Below, piece by piece: positions 26,343-35,736 of a stretch of DNA of 64,000 bases (position 1 is the stretch's first letter; the number at the start of each line of letters is the position of its first letter). Location of the stretch: positions 1 to 64,000 of the forward strand of contig CAJXOQ010000001.1 of assembly GCA_913057975.1 (NCBI GenBank), read 5' to 3'. A program made the position numbers and the translations under genes. Under the pieces are notes generated by a model that saw only the letters and a program-made list of their open reading frames with translations, searched no databases and had not been told where the DNA came from. This DNA comes from an uncultured Marinobacter sp. (GTDB lineage: Bacteria > Pseudomonadota > Gammaproteobacteria > Pseudomonadales > Oleiphilaceae).

Positions 26343-27422
26343 TTACATCTCGTCGTAATCCAGAATTACCTTGTCGCTGATCGGGTAGCACTGGCAGGAG
26401 AGCACATAGCCGGCTTCCACTTCGTAGTCTTCCAGAGCAAAGTTCTGGTCCATTTCCACTTCGCCTTCTAAAACCTTTGCGCGGCAAGTGGAGCAAACGC
26501 CGGCTTTGCAGGAGTAGGGCAGGTCCGCACCTTCTTCGTTACCGGCGTCCAGGATACTTTTGGTGTCACGAACCAGTGGGAACGTCAGAGTACGACCATC
26601 GGCAATAACGGTGACTTCGCTCACCGACTTCGGATCTACCTGGGATGGAGCTCTGTCCTTGCGGGGTTGGGGTGTGCCACCGGCCGGCGTGAACAGCTCG
26701 AAGTGAATCCTGCTTTTGTCCATACCGTGGCGGAGCAGCGAATCCCGAACGTCTTCGGTCATTAGCTGAGGGCCGCAGATGAAGGCTGCGGTGAGCTCCT
26801 TGGCGTTTATCCAGTGATCAAACAGCGCGTCGCACTTGTCGTGGTCAATTCGCCCGTTGTACAGATCAATGTCCTGCTCTTCTCGAGTGAAGATGTAAAC
26901 CAGATTCAGCCGTGCCATGAACTCATTTTTGAGATCCTGGAGCTCATCCCTGAACATGGTGCTACTCGTGGCCTTGTTGCCGTAGAACAGGGTGACCTCG
27001 CTTTTGGGCTCGGTTTCCAGAGTCGTTTTGACGATCGACAGTATCGGGGTAATGCCGCTGCCAGCAGCTACCGCCAGGTAGTTGCCTTCCCGCTCGGGAT
27101 CCAGATCAATGGAGAAATGGCCCTGGGGAGGCATGACTTCCAGTGTTTCTCCGGGTTTCAGCTGCTCATTGGCAAACGTGGAGAAACGGCCGCCCGGAAC
27201 CTGTTTGACCGCTATGCGAAGTTCCTGGTCGTTAACACTGCGGCAGATTGAATAGGAGCGTCGCACTTCCTCTCCATCCAGCTGCGTTCTGACAATCAGG
27301 TGCTGGCCCTGTTTGTAGTTGAACGTGTCTGCCAGATCCTTAGGCAGATCAAAAGCAAGTGATACGGCGTTTCTTGTTTCAGGTCTGACCTCTTTGAGGG
27401 TCAGTGAGTAAAATTTATTCAT
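26343..27422 (-). CDS. paaE: PaaE: phenylacetyl-CoA epoxidase reductase subunit
   Basis: A 359-aa reductase that carries electrons from NADPH to the PaaA di-iron site. An N-terminal FAD domain (RRSYSICRSV, GGRFSTF), an NAD(P)H domain (LAVAAGSGITPILSIVKTTL, AAFICGPQLM) and a C-terminal plant-type 2Fe-2S ferredoxin domain with the CKAGVCSTCRAKV cluster and a later Cys in LSCQCYP are in order. ATG 27422 (MNKFYSLTL) is used; a longer frame would add 46 residues running across paaD. Spacing to paaD is 13 bp. Confidence 0.95.
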   Translation of the reverse strand: MNKFYSLTLKEVRPETRNAVSLAFDLPKDLADTFNYKQGQHLIVRTQLDGEEVRRSYSICRSVNDQELRIAVKQVPGGRFSTFANEQLKPGETLEVMPPQGHFSIDLDPEREGNYLAVAAGSGITPILSIVKTTLETEPKSEVTLFYGNKATSSTMFRDELQDLKNEFMARLNLVYIFTREEQDIDLYNGRIDHDKCDALFDHWINAKELTAAFICGPQLMTEDVRDSLLRHGMDKSRIHFELFTPAGGTPQPRKDRAPSQVDPKSVSEVTVIADGRTLTFPLVRDTKSILDAGNEEGADLPYSCKAGVCSTCRAKVLEGEVEMDQNFALEDYEVEAGYVLSCQCYPISDKVILDYDEM

Positions 27423-27435
27423 GATCGTATCGGCT

Positions 27436-28005
27436 CTAGATGCATTTGAAGTAGTCGAAGGGCTCAAGGCATTCCGTGCAGCGATAAAGGGCTTTGCAGG
27501 CGGTTGATCCAAACTCACTGAGCTGTTCCGTATCCGTGCTGCCACAGTGGGGGCAGGCAATAATGTCCGGCTCTCCCAGCAGACTCAGTTTGCTGGAGCT
27601 GCCTTCGGGTGGAGCGATTCCGAACGCCCGAAGCTTTTCTTTGCCTTCGGCTGTGATCCAGTCGGTGGTCCAGGCCGGGGTCAGCACCTGGTTGATTTTC
27701 GGGGCCCGGAAGCCTGCGGCACGCATGGCTTCGATGATCAGCTCTTCAATCAACTCGGTAGCCGGGCAGCCGGAGTAGGTTGGCGTGACATCAATGGACA
27801 GTTCTTTGCCATCCCACCTCACGGCACGGACAATCCCGAGCTCCACGACGCTTACCGCCGGCACCTCAGGATCCTTGACCTCTTCGAGAAGTGCCCATAT
27901 GTCATTCTCGGTCAGCAGATCGGGGCGGGCATTTGCCGGTACCCGATCGCTGGCAATCAGAATGTCGACGGCTGACCGGTTGCCTGAGTTACCAGGTTGT
28001 GGCAT
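27436..28005 (-). CDS. paaD: PaaD: MIP18-family assembly protein of the phenylacetyl-CoA epoxidase
   Basis: A 189-aa protein. Residues 25-120 form the DUF59/MIP18 domain (WALLEEVKDPEVPAVSVVELGIVR, TPTYSGCPATELIEE) thought to help mature the iron-containing epoxidase. The C-terminus holds four paired cysteines (CPHCGS, later CTECLEPFDYFKC) forming a probable zinc or FeS ribbon. ATG 28005 (MPQPGNSG) is selected; it overlaps the paaC end by 17 bp. A start 105 bp upstream is in frame but antisense-like. Confidence 0.9.
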   Translation of the reverse strand: MPQPGNSGNRSAVDILIASDRVPANARPDLLTENDIWALLEEVKDPEVPAVSVVELGIVRAVRWDGKELSIDVTPTYSGCPATELIEELIIEAMRAAGFRAPKINQVLTPAWTTDWITAEGKEKLRAFGIAPPEGSSSKLSLLGEPDIIACPHCGSTDTEQLSEFGSTACKALYRCTECLEPFDYFKCI

Positions 28006-28753
28006 CGGGATAGGCCCTTTGCAGGAACTGCATTTCTGCCAGAATAAAGCCAAGGTGCTCGGTGTGCTCGCCGTGCTTGCCGCCCATGTACATCCAGGCG
28101 TCATCGGCACCCGGTGTCAGGGTCGCTTGGGTAAGCACTTCGTTGACCATTTCGCGCCAGTTTTTGGCGAGCTGGTCTGGCTCTGGGCCAATGCCCGCCT
28201 TGGCCATGACGTGATCTGTATCGTCCGGGGTAATCAGTTCGCCCGTGAAACGCCAGAGGATATCCACGGCGTCCTGCATACGGCGATGGCTTTCCTCGGT
28301 ACCATCTCCCAGACGTTTGATCCACTCCGAAGACCGGCGCAGGTGATAGGTGGCTTCTTTCAGTGCCTTCGCAGCAACACCGGCAACGCGTTCATCGCTG
28401 GATTCGACCAAGCTCTTGAGCGTCAAGTAATGCCATGCGTCAAAGAAGAACTGACGACCCATGGTGACTGCATAATCTTCATTAGGCTGCTCGGTCAGCA
28501 GCAGATTACGGTAATTATGGGCATCGCGGCGGAACGCCAGTTTGTCGGCATCGTTACCATCGTCAATCAACTCTGCGGCGTATTCGTACCAGTTGCGGGC
28601 CTGGCCGACGAGGTCAAGGGCAACGTTCATCAGCGCCAGTTCTTCTTCCAGCGCCGGGGCCTTGCCACACAGCTCACACAATCGCTGGCCCAGGATCATG
28701 TCGGAATCTGCCAGGCGCAACAGGTATTCCTGTAATGCTTCTGCTTGTGTCAT
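27989..28753 (-). CDS. paaC: PaaC: structural subunit of phenylacetyl-CoA epoxidase
   Basis: A 254-aa helical ferritin-like protein. PaaC binds PaaA and shapes the epoxidase complex but lacks a full di-iron site. ADSDMILGQRLCELCGKAP, LVGQARNWYEYAAEL, and YHLRRSSEWIKRLGDGTEESH are conserved family segments; DDAWMYMGGKHGEHTEHLGFILAEMQ ends it. It lies 12 bp after paaB and overlaps paaD. Confidence 0.94.
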   Translation of the reverse strand: MTQAEALQEYLLRLADSDMILGQRLCELCGKAPALEEELALMNVALDLVGQARNWYEYAAELIDDGNDADKLAFRRDAHNYRNLLLTEQPNEDYAVTMGRQFFFDAWHYLTLKSLVESSDERVAGVAAKALKEATYHLRRSSEWIKRLGDGTEESHRRMQDAVDILWRFTGELITPDDTDHVMAKAGIGPEPDQLAKNWREMVNEVLTQATLTPGADDAWMYMGGKHGEHTEHLGFILAEMQFLQRAYPDATTW

Positions 28754-28765
28754 TGGAACAGCTCC

Positions 28766-29047
28766 TTACATGTGTCCGACTTCATCGGGCAGCTCGTAAA
28801 AAGAAGCGTGCCGGTAAATCTTGTCTTCCGCCGGGTCGAAAAGTACTTCTTTCTCGTCGGATGCGGAGGCCGTGATGGTGTCCGAGGGTACAACCCAGAT
28901 GCTCACGCCTTCGCTGCGGCGTGTGTAGAGCTCGCGGGCGTTTTCCATAGCCATCTCGTCGTCAGAGGCATGAACGCTGCCCACGTGCTTGTGGTTCAGG
29001 CCGTGCTTCGACCGTACAAAAACTTCATAAAGGCGCCATTCAGACAT
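28766..29047 (-). CDS. paaB: PaaB: small subunit of phenylacetyl-CoA epoxidase
   Basis: A 93-aa protein of normal PaaB length (MSEWRLYEVFVRSKHGLNHKHVGS at the start, YTRRSEGVSIWVVPSDTI in the middle). PaaB bridges PaaAC heterodimers. GGAGGAA ahead of ATG 29047 fixes the start. A longer in-frame start would read antisense of paaA. Confidence 0.95.
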   Translation of the reverse strand: MSEWRLYEVFVRSKHGLNHKHVGSVHASDDEMAMENARELYTRRSEGVSIWVVPSDTITASASDEKEVLFDPAEDKIYRHASFYELPDEVGHM

Positions 29048-29063
29048 GTGTATTCCTCCGGTA

Positions 29064-30056
29064 TCAAGCGGCTTGTGTGCGCTGTTTTTGTTTTTTGGCA
29101 TAGGCGACGGCCGCTTCACGAACCCATCTGCCCTCGTCAATTGCTTTTTTGCGAGTGTTGATGCGCTCGCGGTTGCAAGGGCCGTTGCCCTTGAGAACGT
29201 CGTAGAATTCCTGCCAGTTAATCTCACCAAAATCGTAATGGCCGGTCTCTTCGTTCCACTTCAGGTCCGGATCCGGCGCGGTGCACCCCAGGAACTCGAG
29301 CTGGGGAACGGTCTGGTCAATGAACATCTGGCGGAGTTCGTCGTTGCCCTTGCGCTTGATCTTCCAGGCCAGGGATTGCTGTGAGTTCGGGGACTCATCG
29401 TCGTGCGGGCCGAACATCATCAGAGACGGCCACCACAGGCGGTTAATCGCGTCCTGCACCATGGCCTTCTGTTCGTCTGTACCTTCACGCATCAGGTCCA
29501 ACAGAATCTGATAGCCCTGGCGCTGGTGGAAGCTCTCTTCTTTACAAATGCGGACCATGGCGCGTGAGTAGGGGCCGTAGGATGTGCGCTGAAGCACCAC
29601 CTGATTGACGATGGCAGCGCCATCAACCAGCCAGCCAACGGCACCCATGTCAGCCCAGTTCAGGGTTGGGTAGTTAAAGATGCTGGAGTATTTGGCCTTC
29701 CCCTGGTGCAGCTTTTCGATCTCTTCATCTCGATCAGCACCGAGGGTTTCCATAGCGCTGTATAGGTACAGCCCATGCCCTGCCTCGTCCTGGATCTTGG
29801 CCATCAGTTGGAGCTTGCGTTTAAGGGTGGGCGCGCGGGTAACCCAGTTGCCTTCCGGGAGCATGCCAACGACTTCAGAGTGGGCATGCTGGGAGATCTG
29901 GCGAACCAGGGTTTTGCGATAGCCTTCAGGCATCCAGTTCTTGGCTTCGATCTTGATCTCGGCGTCGACCTTTTCCTGAAATTCGCGCTCCTGGGGCGAC
30001 ATCTCTTCTTTCGTTTTAAGGCGTTTGCTGCCGGTTTCAACGAGCTGGGCGTACAT
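29064..30056 (-). CDS. paaA: PaaA: catalytic subunit of phenylacetyl-CoA epoxidase
   Basis: A 330-aa di-iron monooxygenase subunit that forms the 1,2-epoxide of phenylacetyl-CoA using O2 and electrons from PaaE. Iron ligands lie in the helical segments [18 protein letters not shown] (E-x-x-H) and [16 protein letters not shown]. The C-terminal [19 protein letters not shown] is a family mark. GGAGG is placed 8 bp before the ATG. It opens the paaABCDE-Z unit behind a 305-bp AT-rich region with a candidate operator overlapping its promoter. Confidence 0.96.
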   Translation of the reverse strand: MYAQLVETGSKRLKTKEEMSPQEREFQEKVDAEIKIEAKNWMPEGYRKTLVRQISQHAHSEVVGMLPEGNWVTRAPTLKRKLQLMAKIQDEAGHGLYLYSAMETLGADRDEEIEKLHQGKAKYSSIFNYPTLNWADMGAVGWLVDGAAIVNQVVLQRTSYGPYSRAMVRICKEESFHQRQGYQILLDLMREGTDEQKAMVQDAINRLWWPSLMMFGPHDDESPNSQQSLAWKIKRKGNDELRQMFIDQTVPQLEFLGCTAPDPDLKWNEETGHYDFGEINWQEFYDVLKGNGPCNRERINTRKKAIDEGRWVREAAVAYAKKQKQRTQAA

Positions 30057-30144
30057 ATCTTACCTCCGAATCGGGCTTGTCGTTCTGCTGCTTCCGGGCG
30101 TATGAGGCCCGTCGGTCGTTTCAGAGCGTTACCCTTATAGTATA

Positions 30145-30183
30145 TGACACTGAATAAAAATCAAGAATCATCTTTGTGTGTCA
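30145..30183. promoter_or_regulatory. Candidate paa-regulon operator, copy 2
   Basis: TGACAC (30145-30150) and GTGTCA (30178-30183) form a perfect inverted pair with a 27-bp spacer. The upstream half, read on the minus strand, is TGACACACAA, close to TGATACACAA in copy 3. It overlaps the predicted paaA promoter, as a repressor site would. Confidence 0.5.
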
Positions 30184-30313
30184 TGTTTTGTTTTTTGTTA
30201 AGCGTTATTTAATCTAACTGATTGTTATAAATGTAAAAAATTAAAACTAAGGTGATTTTTAAAATCACCAGAAATAATAAGAATAAAAAATATAAGAAAT
30301 CAGTTAGCCGTGA

Positions 30314-30347
30314 AGAGCGTGATCGGGCCACGACCCGGTCACGCTCT
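30314..30347 (-). terminator. Hairpin terminator after paaK
   Basis: AGAGCGTGA (30314-30322) and TCACGCTCT (30339-30347) pair perfectly, extended by CGGG/CCCG and one G-T pair around a six-base loop, giving a 14-bp stem. It starts 15 bp past the paaK stop. Downstream sequence on that strand is T-rich but lacks an immediate U-run. Confidence 0.6.
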
Positions 30348-30361
30348 GGTGCGAAAGGAAC

Positions 30362-31672
30362 TTACGGATTGCGACGGTCGAAAACCCGTTTGGCCTTGCC
30401 TTCGGAGCGCGCAATGCTGTTTGCCTCAACCACGTGGATGCGGGTGCTGATACCGATGTACGACTTGATGTGATGGGCCAGCTCTTTGGCTGCCGCAGCG
30501 CGGATCTCTGAACTGTCAGAAGTGCCGGGTTTCAATTCCGTACGTATGTCGACGCAGTCCAGGTTGCCCTCTTTGTAGACCTCGATTTCATAGTGTGGTG
30601 CTAATGCGCTGCACTTCAGAACCTGCTCTTCGATCTGGCTCGGGAACACGTTTACACCACGGATGATCAGCATGTCATCGCTGCGGCCGGTGATCTTGTC
30701 GATACGGCGCATTGGGCGTGCAGTCCCTGGCAGCAGACGGGTCAGGTCACGGGTGCGGTAACGCATGATTGGTAGCGCCACCTTGGTCAAGGACGTAAAC
30801 ACAAGTTCGCCATACTCACCGTCAGGCAGAACGTCTCCGGTCGCCGGGTCGATGATTTCGGGATAGAAGTGGTCCTCCCAGATGGTGGGGCCATCTTTGG
30901 TTTCCAGGCACTCCATCCCCACACCCGGACCCATCACTTCGGACAAACCGTAAATATCCAGCGCCTGAATGCCCAGGCGTTCCTCAATTTCGGTACGCAT
31001 GGCGTTTGTCCAGGGCTCTGCGCCGAAAATGCCCAGGCGCAAACGTAGCTTGTGAGGGTCGATGCCTTGCCGCTCCATTTCGTCGGCGATGTTGAGTATG
31101 TAGGACGGCGTCACCATGATGATGTCAGGCTGGAAATCGGTGATCAGCTGAACCTGTTTCTCCGTCTGCCCTCCAGACATGGGGATGACGGTACAGCCCA
31201 GGCGTTCGGCACCGTAATGGGCTCCCAGACCACCCGTGAACAGGCCGTAACCGTAGGCAACGTGTACTTTGTCGCCGCGGGAGCCACCACCGGCTCGAAT
31301 GCAGCGGGCAACAATATCGGCCCAGGTGTCGATATCGCTCTGGGTGTAGCCGACCACTGTGGGCTTACCCGTTGTGCCGCTGGAGGCATGAACGCGAACG
31401 ACTTCATCCATTGGGGTGGCGAACATGCCAAATGGGTAATTGTCCCGAAGATCTGACTTGTTGGTGAACGGAATTTTCGCCAGATCGTCCAGCGATTTGA
31501 TGTCCATTGGTTTGAGGCCGATCTCATCAAATGCTTTGCGATAGAAGGGGACATTGGTATAGGCATGAGCCACGCTCCAGCGCAGGCGCTGGAGTTGTTC
31601 GTGGCGAAGCTCGTCAATGCTGGCGGTCTCCATTCGGTCTAGGTTGCCGAGTTTTTGTGATGGTAGGTTCAT
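30362..31672 (-). CDS. paaK: PaaK: phenylacetate-CoA ligase
   Basis: A 436-aa AMP-forming ligase that activates phenylacetate with ATP and CoA, the entry step of the pathway. The ATP/AMP loop is VRVHASSGTTGKPTVVGYT; YGLSEVMGPGVGMEC and YRTRDLTRLLPG are adenylation-domain motifs, and the C-terminal domain carries GRSDDMLIIRGVNVFPSQIEE. Length is normal. It lies 61 bp behind paaJ and ends the paaGHIJK run with a strong hairpin. Confidence 0.96.
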   Translation of the reverse strand: MNLPSQKLGNLDRMETASIDELRHEQLQRLRWSVAHAYTNVPFYRKAFDEIGLKPMDIKSLDDLAKIPFTNKSDLRDNYPFGMFATPMDEVVRVHASSGTTGKPTVVGYTQSDIDTWADIVARCIRAGGGSRGDKVHVAYGYGLFTGGLGAHYGAERLGCTVIPMSGGQTEKQVQLITDFQPDIIMVTPSYILNIADEMERQGIDPHKLRLRLGIFGAEPWTNAMRTEIEERLGIQALDIYGLSEVMGPGVGMECLETKDGPTIWEDHFYPEIIDPATGDVLPDGEYGELVFTSLTKVALPIMRYRTRDLTRLLPGTARPMRRIDKITGRSDDMLIIRGVNVFPSQIEEQVLKCSALAPHYEIEVYKEGNLDCVDIRTELKPGTSDSSEIRAAAAKELAHHIKSYIGISTRIHVVEANSIARSEGKAKRVFDRRNP

Positions 31673-31733
31673 AGGTTCGTCCTGCGCTTATTGTGCTTAA
31701 CGTTTGTACTTAGCGGGCGCTGCACCTGATCGT

Positions 31734-32981
31734 TCAGGCAACGTTCTCCACCCTCTCAATGATCAAAGCGATGCCCTGCCCAACGCCGATGCACATGGTG
31801 CAAAGGGCATAACGGGCCTTCAGCCCCTGCTTGTGGCGGCGTTCGAGTTCGTTCACGGCGGTCGTGACCAGGCGCGCGCCACTCATTCCAAGGGGGTGTC
31901 CCAGGGCGATGGCCCCGCCATTCGGGTTGACGTGTTCAGCGTCGTCGGGCAAACCGAGATCGCGAGTGACGGCAAGTGCCTGAGCGGCAAAGGCCTCGTT
32001 CAATTCGATGACGTCCATGTCCGCCAGCTCCAGTCCGGCCGTCTTCAGTACCTTTCGGGTAGCCGGAGCGGGGCCGAAGCCCATAATGCGTGGCTCAACC
32101 CCCACTGTTGCCATGGCAACGACGCGGGCCCGTGGTTTCAGGGTGTACTGCTTTATGGCATCGGCATTGGCGAGTAAGAGTGCGCACGCACCATCGTTGA
32201 CGCCAGAGGCGTTGCCTGCTGTCACGGAGCCGTTTTCACGGAAGGGGGTCGGCAGTGATGCCAGCTTCTCTACGCTGGTTTCCCGGGGGTGTTCATCGGT
32301 GTCAACCACCAGCGGGTCCTGCTTGCGGCGTGGAACGCTGACCGGCGTGATCTCGCTTGCGAGTCGGCCGGCGGACTGGGCTTCAGCTGTCCGCTGTTGG
32401 CTTCGCGCGGCGAACGCATCCTGATCTTCCCGGGAAATACCAAACTGCTCTGCAACGTTCTCGGCGGTTTCAGGCATGGAGTCGATACCGTACTGTTTCT
32501 TCAGTACTGGATTGACGAAGCGCCAGCCAATCGTGGTATCGAAAATTTCCGCTTTCCGACTGAAAGGGCTTTCAGATTTGCCCATAACAAACGGTGCGCG
32601 GGACATGGATTCGACGCCGCCTGCCAGCATCAGACTGGCTTCGCCAGTGCGGATTGCCCGTGCTGCGCTTCCGATTGCGTCCATGCCTGACCCGCAGAGG
32701 CGATTAATTGTGCTGCCGGGAACGTCGATGGGAATGCCGGCTAACAACAGCGACATCCGGGCAACGTCGCGGTTGTCTTCCCCAGCCTGGTTAGCGCAGC
32801 CATAAAGAACGTCATCAATCTTCGACCAATCCACGCTCGGGTTCCGTTCCATCATGGCTTTCATCGGGATGGCCCCGAGGTCGTCGGCCCGAACGGATGC
32901 CAGGGCGCCACCGTAACGGCCGATAGGGGTGCGTATGGCGTCAACGATGTAGGCGTCTTGCAAGAGATTGCTAGTGGTCAT
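31734..32981 (-). CDS. paaJ: PaaJ-type 3-oxoadipyl-CoA / dehydrosuberyl-CoA thiolase
   Basis: A 415-aa thiolase performing the two CoA-dependent cleavages of the pathway, giving acetyl-CoA and finally succinyl-CoA. The acyl Cys is in [14 protein letters not shown], the His in [17 protein letters not shown], and the second Cys in [12 protein letters not shown]. The Asn-Glu-Ala-Phe motif is [11 protein letters not shown]. PcaF (beta-ketoadipate thiolase) is near-identical in motif content; context decides for PaaJ. GGAG precedes the ATG. Confidence 0.92.
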   Translation of the reverse strand: MTTSNLLQDAYIVDAIRTPIGRYGGALASVRADDLGAIPMKAMMERNPSVDWSKIDDVLYGCANQAGEDNRDVARMSLLLAGIPIDVPGSTINRLCGSGMDAIGSAARAIRTGEASLMLAGGVESMSRAPFVMGKSESPFSRKAEIFDTTIGWRFVNPVLKKQYGIDSMPETAENVAEQFGISREDQDAFAARSQQRTAEAQSAGRLASEITPVSVPRRKQDPLVVDTDEHPRETSVEKLASLPTPFRENGSVTAGNASGVNDGACALLLANADAIKQYTLKPRARVVAMATVGVEPRIMGFGPAPATRKVLKTAGLELADMDVIELNEAFAAQALAVTRDLGLPDDAEHVNPNGGAIALGHPLGMSGARLVTTAVNELERRHKQGLKARYALCTMCIGVGQGIALIIERVENVA

Positions 32982-32992
32982 GACTGTGGCTC

Positions 32993-33424
32993 CTAATTAA
33001 TGACAGTGCCGCGGACCTGGTAGGACTTTCCGCGGAAGAGGGCAACGGTGCGGCCATCCTGATTGGTTAAAGTAATGTCGTAGACGCCGGTTCGCCCACC
33101 ACGGGATTGCTCCTCAGCGGTGGCGGTCAGTACGTCGCCAGCCTTGGCGCCATACATATAGTCGATGCTGCATCCGGAGGCGACGGTTGCTTTGTCGTAG
33201 GTATTGCAGCTAAAGGCGAAGGCCGAGTCGGCGAGGGTAAACAGGTAGCCCCCATGGCATGAGCCATGCCCCTGGATCATGTCTTCGGTGACGGCCATGC
33301 TCAGTACCGCCCGGCCCGGAGCGATAGACTCGATTTTCATGCCAAGTTTCTGACTCGCCCGGTCACGGGCAAACATGGCCTTGGCGCAATTTTCGGCGAG
33401 TTCTTGTGGGGTGTTTTCGCTCAT
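32993..33424 (-). CDS. paaI: PaaI: (hydroxy)phenylacetyl-CoA thioesterase
   Basis: A 143-aa hotdog-fold thioesterase. GHGSCHGGYLFTLADSAFAFSCN is the catalytic helix region, followed by DYMYGAKAGDVLTATAEE. PaaI frees CoA from dead-end or stalled ring-hydroxylated intermediates and so protects the CoA pool. Its ATG overlaps the paaH stop by four bases (ATGA). Confidence 0.93.
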   Translation of the reverse strand: MSENTPQELAENCAKAMFARDRASQKLGMKIESIAPGRAVLSMAVTEDMIQGHGSCHGGYLFTLADSAFAFSCNTYDKATVASGCSIDYMYGAKAGDVLTATAEEQSRGGRTGVYDITLTNQDGRTVALFRGKSYQVRGTVIN

Positions 33425-34941
33425 TTGTAAAATCCCTTCCCGGCGTGATGGTTTTTCCGGAGTAGCAGTGCTGGCCGGTAGCGGTCCTCGCCATAGCTGT
33501 TCTGAATGTTGGTAAGAACCTGGAACACCCGGCCATTGCCCAGTCGATCGCTCCAGCTCAGCGGACCTTCCGGGTAGTTCAGACCTGCTTTCATGGCCAG
33601 GTCAATGTCCTCTTTCGTTGCAACGCCATGCAGCTCAGCATCGGCTGCCTCGTTTGCCAGCGTGGCCACCGTGCGCATGATCACCAGGCCAGGGCGGTCT
33701 TTCACGGCGCTTACGGCGATATTCGTTTTCTGAAGCAGGGCCACGGCATCGTGACGTGACTGTTCTGAGGCCTGATCTGCGAAACAAATGGCCAGCCTTG
33801 CCGCTTTTCCGAAGTCGAATGCCAGGTCAAATAACGCAAGATCGGCTGTGCCTTCGACCTGGGCGCGCTCGGTTGCCATCCGGCCGTCGGTGAGTGCCAA
33901 CACGGCATCTCCGAATCGAAGCTGCCCAGGGCCATCACGCTCGACTATGTCGAGGCCGGCGTCGCGGAAGCGGTTAATCAGTGCGGAAGCCGGCCCCAGA
34001 TCGCCTTCAACGATCAGTGTTGTGTCGTCACTCAGTCGGGAAGGTTCGGTGTCTGGTTCCGGGCGTTTGCTTCCTTCGGTATAGCTATAGAAGCCATGCC
34101 CGCTCTTGCGGCCCAGGCGGCCGGCCTCCACCAGTTCCTTCTGGATCAGGGAGGGGAGAAAACGGGCGTCCTGGTAGTAGGCGTTGAAGACCGAATTGGT
34201 TACCGCGTAGTTGACGTCATGGCCGATCAGGTCGGTTAACTCAAACGGGCCCATCCGGAAGTTTCCTGCCTCCCGGACAATGGCGTCCAGAGTTGCCGGG
34301 TCGGCAGCGCCTTCCTGGAGCAATCGAAGGCTTTCGGCATAAAACGGTCGTGCTACGCGGTTAACAATGAATCCGGGTGTCGAGGTGGCGAATACGGGTT
34401 TCTTGCCCCAGTTGGTCGCGGTAGCGTGGACAATCTCCGCTACTGAATGATCCGTAGCCAGGCCTTTGACGACTTCCACCAGCGCCATCAACGGGGCCGG
34501 GTTAAAGAAGTGCATGCCGACCAGCCGCTCGGGATGGCGGAGTTTGGCGCCAAGGGCGGTCACCGAGATCGACGAGGTGTTGGTGGCGAGAATGGTTTTT
34601 TTGCCGCACAGTTCTTCGAGGTCTGCCAGCAGCGAGTGCTTGATCTCGAGATCTTCAATAATAGCCTCAATGACCATTCTGCTGTCGGCGACTTCCGAAA
34701 GGGCGCTGACGGGATGAATGCGACCGACAATGGCGTCGACGGCTTGTTGTTCCATCTTGCCTTTGTCCACCCGACGCTGAAGTTGTTTTGCGACGCCATC
34801 CCGGCCTGCGCTGGCGGCGCCATCGCGTTGGTCGTGAAGATAGACCTTGTGACCTGCCTGGGCGGCCACCTGGGCGATGCCGGAACCCATGGCACCGGCG
34901 CCGATGACGGCAATCGTGGTCTGGGTATCAAGTGCCTGCAT
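33421..34941 (-). CDS. paaH: PaaH: 3-hydroxyadipyl-CoA dehydrogenase
   Basis: A 506-aa NAD-dependent 3-hydroxyacyl-CoA dehydrogenase in the long form typical of paa clusters, with two C-terminal 3HCDH domains. The Rossmann motif is VIGAGAMGSGIAQVAAQAG, and the catalytic area VGMHFFNPAPLMALVEVV; STPGFIVNRVARPFYAE follows. The second half (LSWSDRLGNGRVFQVLTNI) repeats the helical domain. It starts 3 bp after paaG and overlaps paaI, so the genes are tightly coupled. Confidence 0.94.
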   Translation of the reverse strand: MQALDTQTTIAVIGAGAMGSGIAQVAAQAGHKVYLHDQRDGAASAGRDGVAKQLQRRVDKGKMEQQAVDAIVGRIHPVSALSEVADSRMVIEAIIEDLEIKHSLLADLEELCGKKTILATNTSSISVTALGAKLRHPERLVGMHFFNPAPLMALVEVVKGLATDHSVAEIVHATATNWGKKPVFATSTPGFIVNRVARPFYAESLRLLQEGAADPATLDAIVREAGNFRMGPFELTDLIGHDVNYAVTNSVFNAYYQDARFLPSLIQKELVEAGRLGRKSGHGFYSYTEGSKRPEPDTEPSRLSDDTTLIVEGDLGPASALINRFRDAGLDIVERDGPGQLRFGDAVLALTDGRMATERAQVEGTADLALFDLAFDFGKAARLAICFADQASEQSRHDAVALLQKTNIAVSAVKDRPGLVIMRTVATLANEAADAELHGVATKEDIDLAMKAGLNYPEGPLSWSDRLGNGRVFQVLTNIQNSYGEDRYRPALLLRKNHHAGKGFYK

Positions 34942-34944
34942 GGA

Positions 34945-35736
34945 TTACTTCCCCTTGAAGGCCGGCGTGCGTTTTTCCATAAAAGCGGCAACACCTTCAC
35001 GGTAATCCTCGGAACGGCCGGCCATGCGCTGGAGGTCCCGCTCGAGATTGAGCTGCTCTTCAAAGGTGTTGCTGGAGCTGGCGTGCAAGGCCCGTTTGAT
35101 AAGGGCAAGGCCTTTCGTGGGCTGAGTGGCAAAGTGCCGCGCCAGTTTCATGGTCTCTTCCATCAGCGTTTCGTTATCAACGCAGCGCCAGATCATGCCC
35201 CAGTTTTCGGCCTGCTCAGCACTGATTTTGTCGCCAAGCAAAGCCATGCCTTTGGCGCGAGCCATCCCGGCAACCCGAGGCAGGGTCCAGGTACCACCGG
35301 AATCGGGCACCAGTCCCAGTTTGCAGAAGGCTTGGACAAAGCTCGCTGAACGCGCGGCCAGGGTGATGTCGCAGGCCAGCGCAATGTTGGCACCAGCGCC
35401 GGCGGCAACACCGTTCACGGCACAGAGGACCGGCATCGGCAGATCTCTCAGGTTTCGCATCATGGGGTTGTAGTACTTTTCCAGGGATTCGCCCAGGTCA
35501 GGGGCGTCCTGGTCTGGCGCAACACTACGATCAGACAGGTCCTGGCCGGCGCAGAAGCCCCGGCCAGCGCCGGTAATAACCAGGACACGAACAGAGCTGT
35601 CTTTGCGGACCTGGCTGATGGCATCTCGCATCCGCTCGTGCATATCAACATTGAAGCTGTTCAGGTTGTCTGGACGGTTAAGGGTAAGCTGGGCCACACC
35701 CTGATCGATTTCCAGAAGAATGCTCGGCTGAGTCAT
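34945..35736 (-). CDS. paaG: PaaG: ring-1,2-epoxyphenylacetyl-CoA isomerase
   Basis: A 263-aa crotonase-fold protein that converts the ring epoxide to oxepin-CoA and also shifts a double bond later in the pathway. VLVITGAGRGFCAGQDLSDR holds one oxyanion-hole strand, and AVNGVAAGAGANIALACDI the other; DSGGTWTLPRVAGMARAKG continues the fold. It is the first gene of the paaGHIJK run. The best-matching family is PaaG rather than the hydratase PaaF, from the CAGQDL and SGGTWTLPR segments. Confidence 0.93.
   Translation of the reverse strand: MTQPSILLEIDQGVAQLTLNRPDNLNSFNVDMHERMRDAISQVRKDSSVRVLVITGAGRGFCAGQDLSDRSVAPDQDAPDLGESLEKYYNPMMRNLRDLPMPVLCAVNGVAAGAGANIALACDITLAARSASFVQAFCKLGLVPDSGGTWTLPRVAGMARAKGMALLGDKISAEQAENWGMIWRCVDNETLMEETMKLARHFATQPTKGLALIKRALHASSSNTFEEQLNLERDLQRMAGRSEDYREGVAAFMEKRTPAFKGK

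Larger units (their letters stand above)
30057..30361. promoter_or_regulatory. AT-rich control region of paaA, with paaK terminator
   Basis: This 305-bp non-coding region is much more AT-rich than its surroundings. On the minus strand TTGATT (30164-30159) and TACTAT (30142-30137) with a 16-bp spacer form a plausible sigma-70 promoter for paaA. The candidate operator 30145-30183 covers the spacer and the -35 area. The hairpin at 30314-30347 closes the paaK transcript. Confidence 0.55.
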
